Shown here one piece after another: positions 44,308-50,602 of a stretch of 50,602 nt of DNA. Source of the DNA: Alistipes sp. (GTDB taxonomy: Bacteria > Bacteroidota > Bacteroidia > Bacteroidales > Rikenellaceae); contig JAHHQO010000015.1 of assembly GCA_020026335.1 (NCBI GenBank), forward strand, positions 1-50,602. Direction: 5' to 3'. The first letter of the stretch is position 1, and each line of letters opens with the position of its first letter. Both the position numbers and the translations under genes were made by a program. The notes under the pieces are model-generated. The model was not told the origin of the DNA. It searched no databases and saw only the letters and a program-made list of their open reading frames with translations.

Positions 44308-46512
44308 ATGAGACCAGTTTCCCTACTAATTGCATCAATTCTTGTGACCATGAGTTTTATATCCTGCTCATCGAAGAAAGTCAACGAGAGCAATCCGCTC
44401 ACCACGGAGTGGGACACGCCCTACGCAGTACCGCCCTTCGATAAGATACAACCCCAACATTTTATTCCTGCCATCGAGCACGGAATGTCGCTGCACAATG
44501 CAGAAATCGATGCCATCGTCCGCAACAACGACCCCGCATCGTTTGAAAACGTCATCGAAGCCTTCGACCGCTCGGGCGAGGAGCTGGCACGCACCGCCAA
44601 TCTGCTCGACATGCTCAGCCTTGCCGCCAACAGCGACGAGCTGCGCAAGGTGACCGAAGAGGCTGCCCCCATGTTGTCGCAGCACCACGACCGCATCCTG
44701 ATGAACGATGCCCTGTTTCAGAAAATCAAAAGCATCTATGACGAGCGCGAATCGCTCAGTCTCGATGCCGAGCAGTTGCGTCTCACCGAGAAAATCTACA
44801 AGCAGTTCGTGCGTTCGGGTGCGCTGCTCAACGACTCGCAGAAGAAGCGTTTGCAGGAAATCAACAGCGAGTTGGCGTTGCTCTCCATCAAGTTTGCCGC
44901 CAATCTGATGGCGGAGACCGAGGACTACGTGTTGTTCCTGGAGGGCAACCAGCTGTTCGGACTCACCTCCGACATCCGCGACCAGGCACGTGTGAGAGCC
45001 AACGAGATGGGCAAGGAGGGCAAATATGCCTTCACCCTGCAAAGTGGCAGTCTCTTCCCCTTCCTGACCTACTCGTCCGACCGCGACAAGCGCGAGGAGA
45101 TGTTCAAGGCCTACATCGGCCGTTGCAACCGGGACAACGAATACGACAACAAGCCCCTCATCAACGACTTTGTGCGTCTGCGCACGGAGAAAGCCCACCT
45201 CTTGGATTACAAGTCCTATGCCGACTACGTCATCTCCGAGCAGATGGCAGGCTCGACCACGGCGGTTTACAAACTGCTCAAGGAGCTGTGGACCCCGGCA
45301 CTCGACAAAGCCAAGGAGGAGTACAAGGAGCTGAACGAACTTTTCAAGAATGATTTTCACGATGAGGAGCTCCAGCCGTGGGATTGGTGGTACTACGCCA
45401 ACAAGCTCAGCAAGAACAAATACTCGTTCGAGGAGGACGCCGTGCGTTCGTACTTCACCCTCGACAATGCGAAGGCAGGTGTTTTCTTCCTCGCCAACCG
45501 TCTTTACGGCATCACCTTCCGCCCGATAAGCGTGCCCACCTACCACAAAGATGTATCGGCAATGGAGGTACTCGATGTCGATGGTGAGCACCTCGGCATT
45601 CTCTACTTCGACTTCTACGCCCGCGAGGGCAAGGCGCAGGGTGCATGGTGTGGCAACTTCGTGGAACAGACCTACAAGGAGGGCAAAATCGTCTCTCCCG
45701 TGGTCGCTGTCACCACCAATTTCAACCGCCCGACCTACTCCAACCCCTCGTTCCTCACCCTCTCCGACACCGAGACCCTCTTCCACGAGTTCGGTCACGC
45801 CCTGCACTTCCTCTTCCACAAGGTGAAGTACCGCGGTTTGAGTGAGGTGGAAGGCGACCTTGTGGAGTTGCCCTCGCAGCTGCTGGAGAACTGGGCATTC
45901 GAACCCGAGTTGTTGCGTCAGTATGCCTTCCACTACAATTCGCACACCCCCATTCCCGAATATCAAATCAGGAACATCAGAAACACCCGATTGTTCAATC
46001 AGGGATTCAAATTCACCGAGCTGCTGGCGGCGGCCTACTCCGACCTCGACCTCCACTCGGTGAAGGAGTACCAGCCCTTCGATGTGAACGAGTATGAGAA
46101 AAACGCCCTGCGTATGCGCCGAGGCCTCATTTCTGCCATCGAACCGCGCTACCACTATCCCTACTTCAGCCACATCTTCAGTGGCGGATATGCATCGGGC
46201 TACTACTTCTACATCTGGTCGGAGGTGCTCGACAAAGACGCTTTCGAAGCCTTCCGCGAAAGCGGTGACCTCTACAACCGCGAGGTGGCAGAACGTTTCC
46301 GCCAACGCCTGCTCTCACGCGGAGGTTCGCAGGACGGCATGACCCTCTACCGCGACTTCCGCGGCAAGGACCCCGACAAAAATGCACTGCTCAAGGCTCG
46401 CGGACTCATCGACTCCGTACCCGTTGTCGATTCACTTCCTCAGATTGATTCGCTGGAGGTGCCGATGATGGACGGACGCTACACGCTGGAGTCTTCGCAG
46501 CTGAAACTATAA
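44308..46512 (+). CDS. M3 family metallopeptidase, lipoprotein (Dcp-like)
   Basis: The 734-residue zinc peptidase of the oligopeptidase/peptidyl-dipeptidase Dcp group carries a lipoprotein signal peptide ending FISC (Cys at about residue 20), so it should be membrane-anchored in the periplasm or outer membrane. The zinc site is H493-E494-F-G-H497, with the third ligand expected in GDLVELPSQLLENW. The start at 44308 is chosen because it gives the signal peptide; an earlier TTG at 44239 does not. It is followed 18 bases later by a close paralogue. Confidence 0.92.
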   Translation: MRPVSLLIASILVTMSFISCSSKKVNESNPLTTEWDTPYAVPPFDKIQPQHFIPAIEHGMSLHNAEIDAIVRNNDPASFENVIEAFDRSGEELARTANLLDMLSLAANSDELRKVTEEAAPMLSQHHDRILMNDALFQKIKSIYDERESLSLDAEQLRLTEKIYKQFVRSGALLNDSQKKRLQEINSELALLSIKFAANLMAETEDYVLFLEGNQLFGLTSDIRDQARVRANEMGKEGKYAFTLQSGSLFPFLTYSSDRDKREEMFKAYIGRCNRDNEYDNKPLINDFVRLRTEKAHLLDYKSYADYVISEQMAGSTTAVYKLLKELWTPALDKAKEEYKELNELFKNDFHDEELQPWDWWYYANKLSKNKYSFEEDAVRSYFTLDNAKAGVFFLANRLYGITFRPISVPTYHKDVSAMEVLDVDGEHLGILYFDFYAREGKAQGAWCGNFVEQTYKEGKIVSPVVAVTTNFNRPTYSNPSFLTLSDTETLFHEFGHALHFLFHKVKYRGLSEVEGDLVELPSQLLENWAFEPELLRQYAFHYNSHTPIPEYQIRNIRNTRLFNQGFKFTELLAAAYSDLDLHSVKEYQPFDVNEYEKNALRMRRGLISAIEPRYHYPYFSHIFSGGYASGYYFYIWSEVLDKDAFEAFRESGDLYNREVAERFRQRLLSRGGSQDGMTLYRDFRGKDPDKNALLKARGLIDSVPVVDSLPQIDSLEVPMMDGRYTLESSQLKL

Positions 46513-46530
46513 ATTTTCAAAACAAGCCTT

Positions 46531-48621
46531 ATGTCAATTGTAAAAGATAGGGAGACGGCTGCCATTCCGCACGCCCACTACCCCACATTGGACACCACCA
46601 ATCCCCTGTTGGCGACATGGGACACGCCCCATGCCACACCCCCGTTTACGAAAATCACCCTCGATGACTACGAGCCGGCATTCGATGCCGCCATCGCCTG
46701 CTCGCGTGCCGAGATTGACGCCATCGTCAATAATCCCGAAGCACCGACATTCCTCAATACCATTGTCGCGCTGGAGCGTAGCGATGCCCTGCTCGACCGT
46801 ATTTCGGGGATTTTCTTCAATCTTTTAGAGGCAGACTCCAACGACCAGATGGAGGAAATCGCCCAGCGTGTGCAGCCCAAACTCACCGCGCTGGCCAACG
46901 ATGTATCGCTCAACGAGCAGCTTTTTGCACGTGTGAAGGCGGTCTATGAGCACCCCGATGCCGACCTCGGCACCGACGACAAGATGCTGTTGGAGACCAC
47001 CTACAAGGATTTCGCACGCAATGGTGCCGCCCTCTCCGATACCGACAAATCCCTCTTCAGAACCTACACGGGAGAGCTGTCTGCCCTGACGCTTCAGTTC
47101 GGACAGAATGCCCTCTCCGCCACCAACGCCTACACCCTCCACATCACCGATGCACAGGTAGTCGAGGAGTTGCCCGACTTTGTGAAGGAGGCCATGGCAG
47201 AGGAGGCACAATCGCGCAACATGGAGGGCTGGGTGGTCACCCTGCAAGCACCGAGTTACATCGCCTTCTTGAAATACTCCTCCAACCGCACGCTCAAAGA
47301 GCAGTTGTGGAAGGCCTACAATTCGCGAGCCCTGGGGGGCGAGTTCGACAACACGGAGATTATCCGCAACATTGTCAATACGCGACTCAAGATTGCCCGT
47401 CTGATGGGCTACAACTGCTATGCCGACTATGTGCTGGAGGAGCGCATGGCACGCACCACCGCCACCGTGGAGAACTTCCTGCAAGAGTTGCTCGATGCTT
47501 CGAAAACAGCAGCCGACAACGAGTATCGCACCATCTCCGACTACGCCGCCACCAAGGGTTTCGAGGGCGAGCTGATGCCGTGGGATTGGGCATACTACAC
47601 CCGACTCTACAAGGACGAGAAATATGCACTCAACGACGAGGTCATCAAACCCTACTTCCGACTCGAGAATGTGAAGAAGGATGTTTTCACCCTCGCCAAC
47701 AAACTCTACGGTCTGACCTTCACGCCCAACAACGAGATTGAGGTTTATCACAAGGATGTCACCGCCTACGATGTCACCGATGAGAACGGCAAATTCATCG
47801 CTGTGCTCTACCTCGACTTCTTCCCCCGCGAGAGCAAGCGACAGGGCGCATGGATGACCGAATTCCGCAACACAAAGACCATCGACGGTGTGGAGACACG
47901 ACCTCTGGTCTCGCTGGTGATGAACTTCACCAAGCCCACGGGCACGATCCCCTCACTGCTGACCTACGATGAGGTGGAGACCTTCCTCCACGAATTCGGA
48001 CACTCGCTCCACGGCATGCTGGGCGAGGGCAAATACGAATCGCAGACGGGCACCAATGTCTATCGCGACTTCGTGGAGTTGCCCTCACAGATTATGGAGA
48101 ACTGGGCAGCCGAAAAAGAGTTCCTCGACTTGTGGGCGGTGCACTATCAGACAGGCGAGAAGATACCGCAGGAGCTGGTCGAGAAGATTACGGCATCGAA
48201 GAATTATCTGGCCGCCTACGCCAATGTGCGACAACTGTCGTTCGGCATGAGCGATATGGCATGGCACACCCTCACCGCGCCTTTCGAGGGCAGTGTGGAG
48301 GAGTTCGAGAAGCGCGCGATGACACCCACCCAAGTGTTGCCCGAGGTGGCACACACGGCGATGGCACCCTCATTCGGCCACATCTTCTCGGGCGGATATG
48401 CCGCAGGATACTATGGTTATAAATGGGCGGAGGTACTCGAAGCCGATGCTTACTCCCTCTTCAAGGAGAAAGGCATCTTCAACCGCGAGGTGTCGGACAA
48501 GTTCCGCAAGGAGTTGCTTTCGAAGGGAGGCACGGAAGACCCCATGACCCTCTATGTCAATTTCCGAGGCCACAAACCCGAAACCAAGGCGCTGATTGAG
48601 AAGATGGGACTCGGCAAATAA
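46531..48621 (+). CDS. M3 family metallopeptidase, no signal peptide (Dcp-like)
   Basis: The 696-residue zinc peptidase is paralogous to the preceding gene: both begin their mature part with NPL..WDTP..PPF and share the C-terminal FSGGYA.GYY signature. The zinc site is H487-E488-F-G-H491, with VELPSQIMENW downstream. The N terminus (MSIVKDRETAAI) has no signal or lipobox, so the enzyme is probably cytosolic. It would trim C-terminal dipeptides from oligopeptides taken up after the periplasmic enzyme has acted. Same operon, 18-base gap. Confidence 0.93.
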   Translation: MSIVKDRETAAIPHAHYPTLDTTNPLLATWDTPHATPPFTKITLDDYEPAFDAAIACSRAEIDAIVNNPEAPTFLNTIVALERSDALLDRISGIFFNLLEADSNDQMEEIAQRVQPKLTALANDVSLNEQLFARVKAVYEHPDADLGTDDKMLLETTYKDFARNGAALSDTDKSLFRTYTGELSALTLQFGQNALSATNAYTLHITDAQVVEELPDFVKEAMAEEAQSRNMEGWVVTLQAPSYIAFLKYSSNRTLKEQLWKAYNSRALGGEFDNTEIIRNIVNTRLKIARLMGYNCYADYVLEERMARTTATVENFLQELLDASKTAADNEYRTISDYAATKGFEGELMPWDWAYYTRLYKDEKYALNDEVIKPYFRLENVKKDVFTLANKLYGLTFTPNNEIEVYHKDVTAYDVTDENGKFIAVLYLDFFPRESKRQGAWMTEFRNTKTIDGVETRPLVSLVMNFTKPTGTIPSLLTYDEVETFLHEFGHSLHGMLGEGKYESQTGTNVYRDFVELPSQIMENWAAEKEFLDLWAVHYQTGEKIPQELVEKITASKNYLAAYANVRQLSFGMSDMAWHTLTAPFEGSVEEFEKRAMTPTQVLPEVAHTAMAPSFGHIFSGGYAAGYYGYKWAEVLEADAYSLFKEKGIFNREVSDKFRKELLSKGGTEDPMTLYVNFRGHKPETKALIEKMGLGK

Positions 48622-48664
48622 TCGGTTGAACAAAGGTATATATAAAGTTTAACCCGACTTTTCC

Positions 48665-48695
48665 AACCGCGAATTTCGATTCGCGGTTTTTTATT
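48665..48695 (+). terminator. Rho-independent terminator after the M3 peptidases
   Basis: AACCGCGAAT (48665-48674) pairs with ATTCGCGGTT (48679-48688) around a TTCG tetraloop, followed by TTTT and TATTTT. It marks the right end of the core-like GC-rich sequence. Confidence 0.92.
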
Positions 48696-48823
48696 TTAGT
48701 CATGATTAGCCCCGTTACCCCACCAAAACCACCGAATGCATCACCAAATCCGAATGCCGGACACATTTATCATCGAAAAACTACAAAAATTTCATTTTTC
48801 GGCAAAAATAAATTTATAAATTA

Positions 48824-48854
48824 TTGTTTTATCATAAAATAAATTATACTTTTG
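48824..48854 (+). promoter_or_regulatory. Promoter of a putative small RNA (TTG, N20, TACTTTTG)
   Basis: TTG (48824-48826) and TACTTTTG (48847-48854) are 20 bases apart within a very AT-rich stretch. Transcription would begin near 48860. Confidence 0.65.
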
Positions 48855-48859
48855 CAATA

Positions 48860-48938
48860 TCCTAGTAGGGAGGTCTTTCCCCCTCCCTTGCATCATGCGA
48901 GAGTGATATATTGCCAGTATATCACTCTCAATTTTTTG
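48860..48938 (+). ncRNA. Putative ~78-nt small RNA or attenuated leader
   Basis: Between the promoter above and a T tract at 48931-48937 lie two clear hairpins. The first is AGGGAGG (48867-48873) with CCTCCCT (48882-48888). The second is a 12-bp perfect stem GAGAGTGATATA (48899-48910) with TATATCACTCTC (48918-48929), looped by TTGCCAG and followed by ATTTTTT, so it is a strong intrinsic terminator. A short GCA-TCA-TGC stem lies between. There is no open frame of note. It could be a free-standing small RNA, or a leader that attenuates the nuclease-like gene starting at 48991. No match to a named RNA family is claimed. Confidence 0.5.
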
Positions 48939-48945
48939 GTATTTG

Positions 48946-48967
48946 ATAGTCATACCTGCATGACTAT
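48946..48967. promoter_or_regulatory. Perfect 8-bp inverted repeat upstream of the nuclease-like gene
   Basis: ATAGTCAT (48946-48953) and ATGACTAT (48960-48967) flank ACCTGC. The repeat lies 23 bases before the start of the broken nuclease gene. It has the shape of an operator for a dimeric regulator but could also be a small RNA hairpin; no regulator gene is in the window. Confidence 0.4.
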
Positions 48968-48990
48968 AGAATTTATAGAGTAGTTCGCAA

Positions 48991-50012
48991 ATGGAAAAAA
49001 CAATTAACGGAGTAAAATACTATCTTCCGAGCACTTTAACCTCGGAACAAGAAGCTATTTATGTCCACCTCATAGACTGGAAACGCAAAAATATCACTGC
49101 GGAAAGAGGGTCGTATAAAGGGGTGGAATATGATGCCATTTTCCCGGGAGAAATCACGGTTCCGGCAATGATGTATAAACCGATAATACCATTGCTTAAG
49201 GAAATGCAACTGAGTGATTTTGCTTATAAGCCCCATAAATTTGCCCTTCACGCCGTAAGTTCTCAGACCGCCTGCATCAACCTTTTCATGCCTTTACTTA
49301 TTTCTAAGGATTCTGACAACATATTATCCCGAATCCCCGGTTGTCCTGCGGATTTCGTAAGATAGCACGTGACAAACTGTTCCGAGGATTCTGTTTTGAA
49401 TATTGGGGCCAAGATCTACAAACAGGTGGCGGCGTATTGAATGACCATTCCAGAGGAGCCGGGACAGATGCAGATGTAGCCATTGCCTACTATAATAAGG
49501 AAGACAAACTATGTCTGTGGCTGATAGAACATAAACTGAGCGAGAAAGAGTTTACAACGTGCGGCGCTTACAAAAGCAAAGCTAACAAGAGTAAGAATAA
49601 TTGTACTCTGTGCAACCTCACAGATATAGCCAAAGCCCCTCAGAAATGTCATTATCACACGATAGGATATAAATATTGGGATATTATAAAGAGATATTTG
49701 GATAGATTCCAGGGTTCAATCGAGATTAAGGGATGTCCGTTTAAGGATGGGCTAAACCAACTATGGCGCAATCAGATGCTTGCTTTTGCTTTGCAGGAGA
49801 CAGGAACGTATGACACGGTGACTTTCTCGGTATGTCATCATGCAAAGAACACAATGCTGGACAAATCCATCAATCAATACAAAGCCTTAACCGACAATGA
49901 TAGCATGTTCGGTTCTTTCACCAACAATGATGTATTGAATGCGGTAAATACGCATGATTCAGAATTACAGAAATGGCTCCAATGGTATAAGGAAGTCTAT
50001 TGTTTCGGATAA
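48991..50012 (+). pseudogene. Frameshifted PD-(D/E)XK nuclease-like gene (resembles the PGN_0703 family of putative restriction endonucleases)
   Basis: Two overlapping frames make one protein of about 340 residues. The first (48991-49365) gives residues 1 to ~120, ending ...GCPADF then a stop. The second, open from about 49341 to 50012, continues RKIARDKLFRGFCFEYWG. One missing base near GATTTCG (49351-49357) explains the break. The second part has the nuclease core: D in GTDADVAIAY, then IEHK (E-x-K), and a Cys/His cluster CTLCN...CHYH. Family name is from memory and less certain than the fold. Base composition is clearly more AT-rich than neighbouring genes, implying transfer. It may be inactive, or the break could be a sequencing error. 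Confidence 0.7.
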
Positions 50013-50199
50013 TTAGCTTTTACATATTCACAACAGGACCAACGTTGCTATACAGTCTTTTTGTACCGTCTCTCACAAGGTTAATTCTTCATGGGGTTAT
50101 AATAGATATAATATAATACGCCATGCATCATAATCGATATAACACGTACAAGCCCCACACCTATGACAAATAGTCACGCAAACCACAACCCAGTAAAAT
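50013..50199. other. AT-rich intergenic DNA, no gene seen
   Basis: I see no coding frame, terminator or promoter I can support. Several TATAATA-like runs reflect composition rather than a recognised signal. Confidence 0.5.
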
Positions 50200-50407
50200 A
50201 AAAAGCCAACCCCTATGGATTGACTTATATATAATGTATCAAATCTACATCGCCTACACTGCAAACCGTCCCCAGCGTGATATTTTCCAACTCGCTGAAC
50301 TGAGAGCAGAATGAAACCGAGCAGGGTGGCAAGCGCGGGTTATACCCTACTGACCAAACAACATGGGCAGACCGTGCGGTCACAAAAGGGGAAATACTCC
50401 AGACGAA
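50200..50407. repeat. Degenerate tandem repeat, unit 1 (~207 bp)
   Basis: This unit and the next share long matching blocks offset by 207-208 bases: CAGCG-GATATTT (50273), CTCGCTGAAC, GAGAGCAGAATGA, ACCGAGCAG, GGCAAGCGC, TATACCCTAC (50341), GACCAAAC and the GACC...GGTC hairpin (50370). CAGCG...CGCTG and GACCG-TG-CGGTC form hairpins. The minus strand is open across unit 1 (50225-50434), but the matching frame in unit 2 is broken by single-base indels, so it is either non-coding or a decaying gene fragment. Confidence 0.65.
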
Positions 50408-50602
50408 GAAGCAGTCCCCACGGATTGGCAACATATATTATAAGGTATATAGTTATTTCCACACCTACCAAGACCGTCCCAGCGCGATATTTCCAATCTC
50501 GCTGAACCGAGAGCAGAATGAGACCGAGCAGAGCTGGCAAGCGCAGACTATACCCTACCGACCAAACGAGACGGCAGACCTCGCGGTCATAGAAGGGGCT
50601 GT
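50408..50602. repeat. Degenerate tandem repeat, unit 2, cut by the window edge
   Basis: The second copy begins near GCAGTCCCCACGGATTGG, matching CCAACCCCTATGGATTG of unit 1, and continues to the right edge. Core identity is high over about 130 bases (50472-50599), lower in the AT-rich first third. The CAGCG-C-GAT...ATC-T-CGCTG hairpin is longer here than in unit 1. More copies may lie beyond the window. Confidence 0.6.

Noticed and set aside
50225..50540. Minus-strand open frames of 66-69 residues across the repeat region
   Set aside because: They follow the tandem repeat, the matching frame in the other unit is interrupted by single-base indels, and the products show no family resemblance; treated as repeat DNA.
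50200..50602. CRISPR array
   Set aside because: The repeats are ~207 bp and degenerate, with no short identical repeats separated by unique spacers, and no cas genes in the window.

Overview
The window looks like chromosomal DNA of an anaerobic Bacteroidota, most likely order Bacteroidales. The genus is not certain; an Alistipes/Rikenellaceae-like genome would fit the GC-rich coding regions. Three things support this: the gene families present (DUF2723 glycosyltransferase, MurF-Alr fusion, S9 DPP-IV, LptD-like OstA protein, paired M3 peptidases), the lack of Shine-Dalgarno signals before most genes, and promoters that match the Bacteroidota -33/-7 form TTTG-N19..21-TAnnTTTG with unusual precision.

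Layout. A tRNA-Phe runs off the left edge (1-52, minus). fprA (oxygen-reducing flavodiiron protein) and ugd (UDP-glucose dehydrogenase) follow on the plus strand and end at a bidirectional terminator. From 3066 to 17643 nearly everything is on the minus strand in tight blocks: amidase > MlaD-like > mutS2, murF-alr > RsmI-like methylase > grpE > dnaJ, and a small membrane protein > mutL > rhomboid > exonuclease/phosphatase-fold protein > YhcH. These cover cell-wall growth, outer-membrane lipid handling, protein folding and DNA repair. An LptD-like outer-membrane protein and a DPP-IV peptidase sit on plus (17752-22931), facing a nucleoside transporter on minus.

A duplicated tRNA-Gln(CTG)-terminator unit lies at 24.3-24.9 kb. 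Then come an acyl-CoA synthetase, queG, a very large DUF2723 membrane glycosyltransferase, cysS-MATE-prfB, a SulP transporter, a 55-residue 2[4Fe-4S] ferredoxin, serS, a U32 peptidase-like/rRNA hydroxylase-like protein with an RlmI-like methyltransferase, a split chromate transporter with rsmE, and two tandem M3 oligopeptidases, one a lipoprotein and one apparently cytosolic.

The last 2 kb (about 48.7-50.6 kb) differ. They are AT-rich and contain a compact promoter-hairpin-terminator unit that looks like a small RNA or attenuator, a perfect inverted repeat, a PD-(D/E)XK nuclease-like gene broken by a single-base frameshift, and the start of a degenerate ~207-bp tandem repeat. This is the only part that looks like recently acquired accessory DNA, and it holds the most unexplained signal. 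Most of the rest is ordinary housekeeping sequence. The main oddity there is a MutL whose C-terminal metal-binding motifs are degraded.
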